Of a stretch of 64,000 nucleotides of DNA, positions 1 to 8,536 are shown in pieces. The notes beneath the pieces were generated by a model. It was not told the origin of the DNA and did not search any database. It saw only the letters and a program-made list of their open reading frames with translations. Each line of letters opens with the position of its first letter. Position 1 is the first letter of the stretch. The position numbers were made by a program, and so were the translations under genes. Origin of the DNA: SKVR01 sp964491395 (GTDB lineage Bacteria; Bacteroidota; Bacteroidia; Bacteroidales; UBA7960); assembly GCA_964491395.1 (NCBI GenBank), contig CAZBGI010000011.1, positions 1-64,000 on the forward strand, written 5' to 3'.

Positions 1-2
1 AT

Positions 3-49
3 AAAAAAACCTTGTCTTTCAGCCAATGGCTCTAGGGCAAGGTTTTTTT
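3..49. terminator. bidirectional intrinsic terminator
   Basis: A 12-base inverted repeat (3-14 paired with 38-49) has seven A's at its left edge and seven T's at its right edge, so it reads as a hairpin plus U-tract on both strands. On the minus strand it lies about 40 bases after the stop of the large secreted protein gene; on the plus strand it would end a gene lying to the left of the window. Confidence 0.85.
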
Positions 50-90
50 GTGTTTCCAAAGGTTAAAATGGGAATTCTAACCTTTCTCCT

Positions 91-3000
91 TTACCGAATC
101 ATCAATTTTTTAGTTACCACACTGCGACTACCCATGAGCGAAACCACCAGCAGTTGTCCTTCATGTGATGAAACATCGAGCACGTGGGAAGTTCCTGTGG
201 ATGCAGGATTGAGAGTACCTGCATACAGCAATAGTCCACTCAGGTTGTACACTCGATAGTTCCACGATTCATTCCTGTCAGAAGGGAGGTAAAAATGTAT
301 CTGACGGTTTTGCGCCGAAATAGTTGCCTCTGCAAATGCGCCCACTTCCACCGCAAGGGTTTCGCTGTAATCGTATTGCCCGTCGAAGTCGGTCTGGCGA
401 ACACGGTAATAGCTGACCCCGGGCAAAGGTGTAACATCGCTGAAGGTATAACTATTCACCTGATTACTGTTGCCTGCACCATACAATCTACCCAGCGGAT
501 GAAAATGCTCTCCGTCGGAAGAACGCAACACCGTGAAATAATCGTTATTGGTTTCGGTGGCAGTTTGCCAGTGGAGCAGCACCTCCCCTCCTTCCGGTTG
601 GGCTGTAAAGCTGAGCCATTCCACCGGGAGGGGGTTATTGTTGAAATTCCCACCCAGGGCAAATTCGGAAAAACCAACCACATTTTCCTGGGTGAAAGTA
701 TAGAAAAATTCCCCTCCATCCCAGGTGTGTCCATCTCCGGTAACAGTCCACGCTTCAACCCCGGTCTCTCTTTTCACAATGCGAATTCCATCCGGTGTAT
801 TAATATTATCAAACCCGCGGGCAAAAAGAGAAATATCATAGGTGGCCGAAGTAATATTCTCAGCATCAATTTGCCAGAAGCCCTCTTCTGAGAGGGTATT
901 GATCAGCACATTGCCAAAGGTTTGGGGAAGGTTCCCGTAAAAATTGTCGGGGATATCGGTGCGGAATCGGGCGGTAAGGGTGGAATTCCCGGAAAAATCA
1001 ATATCGCTGAAGTTGACAACAGCTGTTTGAATACCCGAGGCTCGTCCGATGGGAAAAACATAATCTGCCTCTTCAATTCCTGCACCCCGCTTAAAGGCTC
1101 CTTCAATAAAGCTTTGTGAGTAATCCGCATTTCCATCCCCGGAAACCAGTGCTGTAGGGTTGGTATCTGTCAAATACAATTCATGTCCATCAGTCACCAG
1201 CCGGCCCCGGGTGAGGGTAAGTTCATTCCATATTTCGAGATTTTGGGAGAGGGTAATGGTTCTGTCTTCTGATTTTTGAACAAACAACCTACGTATTTGT
1301 GACGGAAGGCCTGAACCAGTTACCATATTTGACCCTCCTGCAAACCCATAATATGCTTGAGGGTTAAAGGAGCGATTAGAAGTTCTGATATTTCCTTTGT
1401 TAGTGTCAGTCCCGTCTGTTTCAAGTGTAATCCCATTGGGACTACCATAGAAAAGAGTACTTGAATCCCCCATCTCAAAACTACCTTCACCCACTATAGC
1501 AGTATTTGTTATAGAAAAAGATGCCCCTGAATATATACGAAACAGTCCTCCTTCGCGGATGGTAACATTACCACTGGGATTATTCACCTTACCTGTTATA
1601 TCAATATTAAAATAAGTTCTGTTTACCCCAAGAATTCTATGATTATCGCTATCTCCTGCAAACTCCACCGTACCTTCGGAAAGAGAATAATCACCCTGCA
1701 TATCGGGCAGCGTGCGGGCCCCGGCCACAATCAATCTCCCTCCGGTCATGGTAAGATTTGTATTACTATCGCCAAAGGTACTGTTTCCAGTATCTACCGT
1801 TGCGTTATCTTCAATGGTAACAGTTCCAGCAACATCAGGAGTCCCGGAAGAAACCACGGCAATTGTATTCCCCCGAAAAGTCAAATTGTGATACCCTTTG
1901 CCCCCTCTGAGCAGCTGTTCACCATCGGCTTCAAAAATGACATTTCCACCAGTTATGGTATAATCACCTGTCAACCTGGGCTTGTACTCTGTAGTGCCGA
2001 TAGAGGAAAAAACATAATTACCACCCGTCATGACAAAATCCCCTTGTCCATCAATAGCTCTGGAATACGTGTTTTGTGTATCCAGCAGTGTGCCTCTGCG
2101 AATCTCCAAACGACCAAGGGCAGAAACCAACACCTTCTCAGATGTAGTAATGGACAATTCATCCTCATCGCTCCCCAACTCCACAATAATCACCTTAGCT
2201 GCATCCGTAACGGGCAATGCATCACCTGATTTCTGGTTTCCGTTGCCGGTGTAGTGGTAGATGGCATCATCGGCAAAAATCCGGTTAGCGGTTTGCACAT
2301 TGCCATCATCTGCACTGGAAAGTATTCCTTCAGGATGGCCGATTTGGAGCGTGGCGGCGCTTTGCAGCTCAAAACTGCCGTTGCCATCAATGATGTGGGT
2401 ACCTGCATCCAGCAAACCTCCTGTTTCAACCGTCATAACAGCCGCTTCTTGTTCATCCGCAATCTCCATAGTAATTCCATCCTGAAGAATAAGTTGTGCG
2501 CCGTCAGCCACTGTAAGATAATTAAATGTGGTTTGCCCGGATAAAGCCTGGGTTGATACTCCATTAAAGGTTACCAGGCGGTTGTTGGGGGTAAAGGTAC
2601 CCGAACGGGTCCAGTTGCCTCCTACCTGCATATCACTGCCAATGTCGGGTGAAAGAGCAAGGGTGCCATGGAGGAAAACATCTCCATTCACAATAAAATC
2701 ATCATCATGCCCACTATCCACTGCTACCGAGGAGTTTTCATCAATGATCAGGTTGCCCTGTACGACCAAATCTCCTGCAAAATCACCGATATTTAAATCC
2801 AGGCTTGTGTTATTACTAACCTGTACATTCCAGGGGTTGTTCCATTCGGTAACTCGCTGATAGTTGCCTCCCTGGGCGTAACGCAAGGTAGAGTTTTCCA
2901 GTAATTCAGGGGCATCCAGAACATTTCCACCCTTCAATTCCAGGATTCCATTTACTTTGGTGGCAGCAAAATCCAAAGAAACATTGATCCCATCTACGGT

Positions 3001-4245
3001 GATGTTATTAAATTCGGTGGCTGTAGTACCCCCGGTGGAAGAAGTACCCCGTATGATAACGGTCCCTTCCCCGGCATCAAACACCCCATTATTGACAAAG
3101 CTGCCATCCGGCCCGATGGTAAGCACCTGCGCACCAGGCACAATCAATGTACCACCACTCTCAATGGTAAGGGAATTGACCTGGGCATTGGTATTGAGGG
3201 TGACGGTGTGACCGTCTTTTATAAACACATGCTCCCCCTCTACAGGAACTCCATCATCCCAGGTATCCGGATCATCCCAGTCACCGTTATCAACAGAATT
3301 TTTTCCGAAGCGGAGAACGCCGGAGAAGTTATTGGCTCCATTCCATTCTCCGCTATTGTAACCACCATAATAGAAATCACTATCGCGGTATTGATAGCGA
3401 AAAGCGTAATAATAAGTACCAGAAGCAAGGACCGCATCAGCAGCATTTTGCATGTATTCATGATTGTTCCCTTCCCTATCATTAAAATCAGCTTCCACCC
3501 ACACCCCTTCATCCCATTCCGCGGGGTCAGTATTGAGGGTATTGTAGCCCACCCATGCATTTAAAAAATCAGATTCTTCCATTAATACATCGGTAATCCC
3601 CGCAATATACACCTGGCCGTAAATATTAAAATCCCCTCCGGGGATCAAAGTTCCTCCTTCGGGATACTGAATATTTCCAAATGTAATATCGGTATCGGCC
3701 TGGGTAAAGGTGGCGGTAAAGGGTCCGTTGGCAGTAATGCCCGGATCTCCGCTGCCGGTAATGGTAAACAGAATTTTAAACTCATAATCTCCCGGGGCAA
3801 GCTCCGGAGTTATTCGGATTTCAGGACCAAACCCGGCCCAGGTTTGATTGCCATCACCATCATCGGAAGTAAAATCAAGTTCAATTACCGTATAATCATC
3901 GGGTTCAGTTTCACCCTGCAACCATACTTTGTATTGAAACTGCGCACCAGTGACATCACCAACACCAGTTTTCCAGGTCTTGATGGAGGCACCCTTAATA
4001 AAAAACTGATTGATTATTCCAAAGTTTTCCCCATCAAAATCGCTGCCTTTCTCTGTAATATCCCCGGTAGCGGTATTATACCAATAGGTTATTGTTGGCA
4101 GATTTACACCTCCATCATCGCGTATACCAAAATTTTGTGCATTCAGAAACTCAGGTCTAGTCAGCATCCCTATCAAAAGCAGCATGCCTGTGAGCAACTG
4201 TAACCGATAACTGAAAAAACCAGGTAAGAGTATCCTTTTCTCCAT
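91..4245 (-). CDS. giant secreted beta-solenoid protein with T9SS-like C-terminus
   Basis: A 1384-residue exported protein. The chosen ATG has an AAGGA ribosome site five bases upstream; another in-frame ATG lies two codons earlier. A hydrophobic signal segment (about residues 14-37, ending in NAQ) is followed by two all-beta domains to about residue 310. Then come some 800 residues of short G/N/T-rich beta repeats with patterns such as GGTLIV, GSFE and LTMTGG, as expected of a right-handed beta-helix adhesin. Near the C-terminus a fibronectin-like unit with the motif LHWQTATETNND precedes a last ~80-residue beta domain ending KKLMIR. This arrangement is common in type IX secretion cargo, but the usual PNP motif of the sorting domain is missing. 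Transport to the cell surface is therefore inferred. No catalytic motif is visible; an adhesive or structural role is likely. Confidence 0.8.
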   Translation of the reverse strand: MEKRILLPGFFSYRLQLLTGMLLLIGMLTRPEFLNAQNFGIRDDGGVNLPTITYWYNTATGDITEKGSDFDGENFGIINQFFIKGASIKTWKTGVGDVTGAQFQYKVWLQGETEPDDYTVIELDFTSDDGDGNQTWAGFGPEIRITPELAPGDYEFKILFTITGSGDPGITANGPFTATFTQADTDITFGNIQYPEGGTLIPGGDFNIYGQVYIAGITDVLMEESDFLNAWVGYNTLNTDPAEWDEGVWVEADFNDREGNNHEYMQNAADAVLASGTYYYAFRYQYRDSDFYYGGYNSGEWNGANNFSGVLRFGKNSVDNGDWDDPDTWDDGVPVEGEHVFIKDGHTVTLNTNAQVNSLTIESGGTLIVPGAQVLTIGPDGSFVNNGVFDAGEGTVIIRGTSSTGGTTATEFNNITVDGINVSLDFAATKVNGILELKGGNVLDAPELLENSTLRYAQGGNYQRVTEWNNPWNVQVSNNTSLDLNIGDFAGDLVVQGNLIIDENSSVAVDSGHDDDFIVNGDVFLHGTLALSPDIGSDMQVGGNWTRSGTFTPNNRLVTFNGVSTQALSGQTTFNYLTVADGAQLILQDGITMEIADEQEAAVMTVETGGLLDAGTHIIDGNGSFELQSAATLQIGHPEGILSSADDGNVQTANRIFADDAIYHYTGNGNQKSGDALPVTDAAKVIIVELGSDEDELSITTSEKVLVSALGRLEIRRGTLLDTQNTYSRAIDGQGDFVMTGGNYVFSSIGTTEYKPRLTGDYTITGGNVIFEADGEQLLRGGKGYHNLTFRGNTIAVVSSGTPDVAGTVTIEDNATVDTGNSTFGDSNTNLTMTGGRLIVAGARTLPDMQGDYSLSEGTVEFAGDSDNHRILGVNRTYFNIDITGKVNNPSGNVTIREGGLFRIYSGASFSITNTAIVGEGSFEMGDSSTLFYGSPNGITLETDGTDTNKGNIRTSNRSFNPQAYYGFAGGSNMVTGSGLPSQIRRLFVQKSEDRTITLSQNLEIWNELTLTRGRLVTDGHELYLTDTNPTALVSGDGNADYSQSFIEGAFKRGAGIEEADYVFPIGRASGIQTAVVNFSDIDFSGNSTLTARFRTDIPDNFYGNLPQTFGNVLINTLSEEGFWQIDAENITSATYDISLFARGFDNINTPDGIRIVKRETGVEAWTVTGDGHTWDGGEFFYTFTQENVVGFSEFALGGNFNNNPLPVEWLSFTAQPEGGEVLLHWQTATETNNDYFTVLRSSDGEHFHPLGRLYGAGNSNQVNSYTFSDVTPLPGVSYYRVRQTDFDGQYDYSETLAVEVGAFAEATISAQNRQIHFYLPSDRNESWNYRVYNLSGLLLYAGTLNPASTGTSHVLDVSSHEGQLLVVSLMGSRSVVTKKLMIR

Positions 4246-4251
4246 AACCAT

Positions 4252-4555
4252 CCTTTTTTATCCATTTATCAAATGCAGTGGAAACAGATAAGAGATCCCG
4301 ATAATGCAGGAGCCATTCTGTTTTCTGCAACGAATTATCAATAGGAAAGGAAGTAGTCAAAGGCAAAACCTGAGACAATGCCCTTATCACGGGAGGGGGT
4401 TGACAGCAATATAATCACAATTGCCTGTCAAACAAGTTTATCGGATACAGTATTTAAAATTAGTGAAATGTATAGTTAAAAACAACTGTTTGAATAGAAT
4501 TGTTTTGCCACGGCAAAGGTGAACGGGCGGGGTTGCGGACAGTAAACCGGGAAAG
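4252..4555. other. intergenic stretch, nothing recognised
   Basis: About 300 bases between the 5' end of the secreted protein gene and the 3' end of the UPF0316 gene. It must hold the promoter of the former, but I find no TAnnTTTG box on the minus strand, no strong hairpin and no credible small gene. A short reading frame that overlaps the secreted gene's start has no family resemblance. Confidence 0.5.
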
Positions 4556-5146
4556 CTATTTTCTTTTGAACAACCCTTCACGGATACCGATTCCTTTGGG
4601 CTGCACGGGAATGCCAAAATAGCCTTCCTTCACCGCTTTTACCTCCTCGATGGTATAAAAAGCGTGAGGATTGTATTCGTTGATGGCATGGATGACTTTG
4701 TGTACATTTTTTCGCTTGATGATGGTGAAGAGTATTTTCACCTTTGTTCCCATTACCCCTTCTGCAGCTATCTGGGTAACGCCGAACCCTTGTTCTTTAA
4801 GATGCTTGATAAGTTCTGTGGTATCTTTTTTGGGAATCACCCGCACCAGTACTGTTCCCAGGGAGAGCCGTTCTTCGATGAGAATGCCGATGTAGTTGCC
4901 CATGGCAAAACCTGCACCGTAGGCAATGTAAGACATGGGGTTGCCAAGATGCTTCATTACCTGGGCTACTGCCAGCAACCAGATGATGACCTCAAAAAAG
5001 CCGAAAAAGGGAGCTATATTCTTCAGCCCCTTGGAAACAAATATTACCCGGAGTGTACCAATGCTCTGATCCAGGATTCGGGAAAAAAATATCAACAGCG
5101 GGAGGATTATCCATGACCACCAAAATGAGTCCATCAATGCATCCAT
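4556..5146 (-). CDS. UPF0316 family membrane protein (DUF5698 + DUF2179)
   Basis: A 196-residue protein with about three membrane segments in residues 10-95 (hydrophobic runs around ILPLLIFF, FGFFEVIIWLLAV and YGAGFAMGNYIG). A soluble region from about 110 to 175 has the strand/helix pattern of the DUF2179 domain (VLVRVIPKKDTTELIKHLKE). This is the layout of the UPF0316 family, whose function is not established. The DUF2179 part resembles small ligand-binding domains in YitT-type membrane proteins. It lies about 90 bases upstream of the YD-like repeat gene's stop and may share its transcript. Confidence 0.85.
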   Translation of the reverse strand: MDALMDSFWWSWIILPLLIFFSRILDQSIGTLRVIFVSKGLKNIAPFFGFFEVIIWLLAVAQVMKHLGNPMSYIAYGAGFAMGNYIGILIEERLSLGTVLVRVIPKKDTTELIKHLKEQGFGVTQIAAEGVMGTKVKILFTIIKRKNVHKVIHAINEYNPHAFYTIEEVKAVKEGYFGIPVQPKGIGIREGLFKRK

Positions 5147-5234
5147 AACAGTAAGCTATTTACATTATTAAAAGGAAAGAACCGGATAAAACCAGGGCAA
5201 CACAAAATATCCTACACCAGGTCCAGCTGAACAA

Positions 5235-6140
5235 TTACTCCATCACATATTCCTGCCTGAGGGTGTAGTTACGCGAAAAACCACGGCCGGCACCATGAAT
5301 GAAAACATCTGAGGTAAGCAGCAGCTGGTTCTCATCATAAGTTCGTTTAACGCGACTTACCAGGTCTCCGTTTCTGTCAAACTCTTCCTGGAGAACAATA
5401 TTCCCTGCATCATCATAGGAGAAATGGATGGTATTTTTTTTGCTGCGGGTTTCTTCCTCCACTTCAATCAATTGTCCCTTGTCATTTTCTTTCATCATGG
5501 TTTTTTCCACCAGTTCTCCTGCATGATTGTATAGCAGGGTTTCTTTGCGGTTACCGGATGGGAAATAGGCGATTTCCTTGCGATTGGAAATTCCTTCAGA
5601 CCCGTCATATTCATAAACTTCCACAGGGTTTCCGTTTTCATCATATTCCATTTTCCTCTCAGAAAGCAAATCCCCTTCTTCGTCATGCTGCGTATAGTGA
5701 GACAAAAAACCATTGTCATATTCAAACGTTTCTATACTTTCGGTATCGCCATCGGGGTCAACGGTAACTTTTTTGCTCACCAGACCCTGATCATTATACT
5801 GGAAAGTAATGGTATCAAAGGAGCCATCCATGTAGTGGCGCAACTCCTTTGCAATTCGCCCCTTTTCATCAGGCTCGTATGTTTTGTGCTCTGCCACAAA
5901 ACCATCATCCTCTTTCATAAGTTCTTCGCGCAAAAACCCGTTGTTGTCATAACCAAAAACATACTCCTGCATGATCTTTCCTTCCGGATCATAATGAATC
6001 TCTGAGACCACCTTGCCCTTGTCATTGTAAACCGTTTTGGAGAACAGGTACTCGCGTTCGTCCAGATGATTATCCGTTGCAGATTTTAATAAAATTTCCG
6101 TTTTATAAACCAGGGTTTCTTTTATTTTAGGGTCGATCAT
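5235..6140 (-). CDS. cytoplasmic YD/YwqK-like repeat protein
   Basis: A 301-residue protein made almost wholly of ~22-26-residue repeats of the type YDxxGxxxxxxxYDxxGxxxxExxxxYD, for example FEYDNGFLSHYTQHDEEGDL and YDENGNPVEVYEYDGSEG. These look like the beta-strand repeats of RHS/YD or YwqK/MORN-type proteins. It is strongly acidic. The start is placed at the ATG giving MIDPKIKE; an ATG 17 codons earlier would add a basic, poorly structured leader. With this start there is no signal peptide, lipobox or membrane segment, so the protein should be cytoplasmic, unlike secreted RHS toxins. No toxin domain follows the repeats. Function unknown; a binding scaffold is a reasonable guess. Confidence 0.7.
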   Translation of the reverse strand: MIDPKIKETLVYKTEILLKSATDNHLDEREYLFSKTVYNDKGKVVSEIHYDPEGKIMQEYVFGYDNNGFLREELMKEDDGFVAEHKTYEPDEKGRIAKELRHYMDGSFDTITFQYNDQGLVSKKVTVDPDGDTESIETFEYDNGFLSHYTQHDEEGDLLSERKMEYDENGNPVEVYEYDGSEGISNRKEIAYFPSGNRKETLLYNHAGELVEKTMMKENDKGQLIEVEEETRSKKNTIHFSYDDAGNIVLQEEFDRNGDLVSRVKRTYDENQLLLTSDVFIHGAGRGFSRNYTLRQEYVME

Positions 6141-6248
6141 ATGACGATATTTTTGGGTTTTTAAACTTGATTTACACGCAACCCATAGCATAAGTGCATT
6201 TCAAAACACTGTTAATCAGCCCGGGTATTTATTTTTTTTACGAAAGCG

Positions 6249-6256
6249 CAAAGATA
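6249..6256 (-). promoter_or_regulatory. Bacteroidota -7 box for the YD-like repeat gene
   Basis: Read on the minus strand this is TATCTTTG, a full match to TAnnTTTG, in the divergent space between the repeat gene and the S9 peptidase gene. No clear TTTG -33 element is found at the expected distance, which keeps confidence low. Confidence 0.4.
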
Positions 6257-6334
6257 CATATTCTGAAAATAATTCTAAATTTACCGTGTTAATTCAAAAA
6301 ACTTTCATTCAATCACTTTAAACCCATTCACTCC

Positions 6335-8458
6335 ATGTTGAAAAAAAGTACTTTTTATGGACTATTATCAATTGCTTTGTTATTTATGACACAATGCAAA
6401 CAGGATCGTCCCCTTGAATATCCGGAAACCAGGATGGACGACATAACAGACAACTACTTCGGGACAGAAGTTCCCGATCCGTATCGCTGGCTGGAAGATG
6501 ACAATTCAGCAGAAACCAAGGCCTGGGTTAAGGCACAGAACCAGGTGACCTTCGGCTACCTGGAAGAAATTCCTTTCCGGGACAAAATCAACGAACGCCT
6601 TACCGATCTATGGAATTATGAGCGCTACAGTACTCCCTGGAAAAAAGGCGATTACTACTTCTATTTCAAAAATGATGGCATGCAAAACCAAAGTGTATTG
6701 TATGTGAGAGAGGGACTGGAAGGTGAATCCCGTGTCTTGCTGGATCCCAACGAGATGTCGGAAGAAGGAATCATATCACTGGGAAGCATGGGCGTTTCCA
6801 AAGATTCCCGGTATCTGGCCTACAGCATTTCGGAAGGAGGATCTGATTGGAATGAAATTTTTGTCATAGAAATCGCTACGGGAAAAATTCTTGACGACCA
6901 TATTAAGTGGGTTAAATTCAGTGGAGTATCATGGGAAGGGGATGGCTTTTATTATAGCCGCTATGATGAGCCTGCCACCGGAGAGGAGCTCTCTGCTTCC
7001 AACGAGTATCAGAAAGTGTACTACCACCAGCTGGGCACATCGCAGGATGAAGATCGGCTTGTACACTGGAACCCCGACCATCCGCGCAGAAACTACGGCG
7101 CAGGCACTACCGATGATGAGCGTTTTGTTATTTTAAGCGAATCGCAAAGTACACGTGGGAACGCACTTTACGTGAAAGACAATCAGAAAAATGGTTCCGG
7201 TTTTGTGAAAATTATTGACGGGTTTGAGAACAGCAGTACCGTAATCGACAACATCGATGGTAAATTGCTGGTGATGACCAACCATTCAGCTCCCATGAAC
7301 AGGGTCGTTTTGATTGATCCTAACCAACCCCAACCTTCCAACTGGAAAGAGATCCTCCCCGAAACCGAACATGTTCTCAGAAATGTATCACTTATAGGGG
7401 GTAAAATCATTGCTACCTACCTGGAGGATGCCCACAGCAAAGCCTATATACACGCCATGGATGGAACCCTGGAAGATGAAATTGAACTGCCTGCGCTGGG
7501 TTCTTTGGGAAGTTTCAGCGGAAACAAGGACGAGAATACCGCGTTTTTCTCTTTCTCTTCTTTCAACTTCCCGGCCAGCATATTCAAATTTGATGTCAGC
7601 ACCAATACTTATGAAGAGTATTTTGCTCCGGATCTGGATTTCACTCCATCAGACTATGAAGTTAAGCAGATTTTTTACACCAGTAAAGACGGCACCCGGG
7701 TACCCATGTTTGTAGTACATAAAAAAGGGATTGAACTCAATGGAGAAAACCCCACTTTGTTGTATGGATATGGCGGATTCAATGCCAGCATGACACCCGG
7801 GTTCAGTATGTCACGCTTGATTTTGCTGGAGAACGGAGGGGTATATGTAATGGCCAACCTGCGCGGAGGCGGAGAATATGGCAAATCCTGGCACGATGCT
7901 GGCCGCCAGCTGAATCGCCAGAATGTCTTTGACGATTTTATTGCTGCTGCTGAGCACCTGATTGAAGAAGGTTACACGTCACCCGAAAAGCTTGCCATCC
8001 AGGGAGGTTCCAATGGCGGATTGCTGGTGGGTGCTGCCATGACCCAGCGTCCCGACCTTTTCAAAGTAGCGTTTCCGGCTGTAGGAGTACTTGACATGCT
8101 GCGTTACCATCTTTTCACCATTGGATGGGCTTGGGCAGATGATTATGGTACCAGCGAAGAAGAAGAGCATTTTCACAATCTCTATGCTTACTCACCGTTG
8201 CATAATCTGGAGGAAGGAGTTAACTACCCTGCGACCCTCATCACCACTGCCGATCATGATGACAGAGTAGTACCTGCGCACAGTTTTAAATTTGCGGCAG
8301 AATTACAGCGTAAACATGAAGGTAACAATCCGGTTCTTATCAGAATTGATGTAGATGCAGGACATGGTGCCGGAAAACCTGTTTCCAAAATTATTGAAGA
8401 ACAAACCGATATCTGGTCTTTCATGTTTTACAACATGGATGTTAAACCCAAATATTAA
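6335..8458 (+). CDS. prolyl oligopeptidase family lipoprotein (peptidase S9A)
   Basis: A 707-residue serine peptidase that should cleave peptides after proline. The N-terminus has a hydrophobic segment ending in a lipobox with Cys at about residue 21 (FMTQC), so it is probably a lipoprotein facing the periplasm or cell surface. The beta-propeller domain spans about 30-430 and starts with the family motif DPYRWLED. The alpha/beta-hydrolase domain carries Ser559 in GGSNGG, Asp642 in DHDDRV and His677 in GHGAG, an intact catalytic triad. Length is normal for the family. It stands alone on the plus strand and shares a terminator with the convergent DPP7 gene; together they suggest extracytoplasmic peptide use. 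Confidence 0.95.
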   Translation: MLKKSTFYGLLSIALLFMTQCKQDRPLEYPETRMDDITDNYFGTEVPDPYRWLEDDNSAETKAWVKAQNQVTFGYLEEIPFRDKINERLTDLWNYERYSTPWKKGDYYFYFKNDGMQNQSVLYVREGLEGESRVLLDPNEMSEEGIISLGSMGVSKDSRYLAYSISEGGSDWNEIFVIEIATGKILDDHIKWVKFSGVSWEGDGFYYSRYDEPATGEELSASNEYQKVYYHQLGTSQDEDRLVHWNPDHPRRNYGAGTTDDERFVILSESQSTRGNALYVKDNQKNGSGFVKIIDGFENSSTVIDNIDGKLLVMTNHSAPMNRVVLIDPNQPQPSNWKEILPETEHVLRNVSLIGGKIIATYLEDAHSKAYIHAMDGTLEDEIELPALGSLGSFSGNKDENTAFFSFSSFNFPASIFKFDVSTNTYEEYFAPDLDFTPSDYEVKQIFYTSKDGTRVPMFVVHKKGIELNGENPTLLYGYGGFNASMTPGFSMSRLILLENGGVYVMANLRGGGEYGKSWHDAGRQLNRQNVFDDFIAAAEHLIEEGYTSPEKLAIQGGSNGGLLVGAAMTQRPDLFKVAFPAVGVLDMLRYHLFTIGWAWADDYGTSEEEEHFHNLYAYSPLHNLEEGVNYPATLITTADHDDRVVPAHSFKFAAELQRKHEGNNPVLIRIDVDAGHGAGKPVSKIIEEQTDIWSFMFYNMDVKPKY

Positions 8459-8474
8459 GTTCTCTGAAAGATAA

Positions 8475-8518
8475 AAAATGAAAGGGCTGCCGGTGATTTC
8501 CGGCAGCCCTTTCATTTT
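8475..8518. terminator. bidirectional terminator between S9 and S46 peptidase genes
   Basis: A 19-base perfect inverted repeat (8475-8493 with 8500-8518, loop of six) that begins AAAATG and ends CATTTT, so both strands end in a short U-run. It sits exactly between two convergent genes. Confidence 0.9.
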
Positions 8519-8536
8519 GTATTACAAAAAATATCC

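Noticed and set aside
4157..4390. Short minus-strand frame overlapping the start of the secreted protein gene
   Set aside because: Overlaps the signal peptide in another frame and has no resemblance to known proteins.
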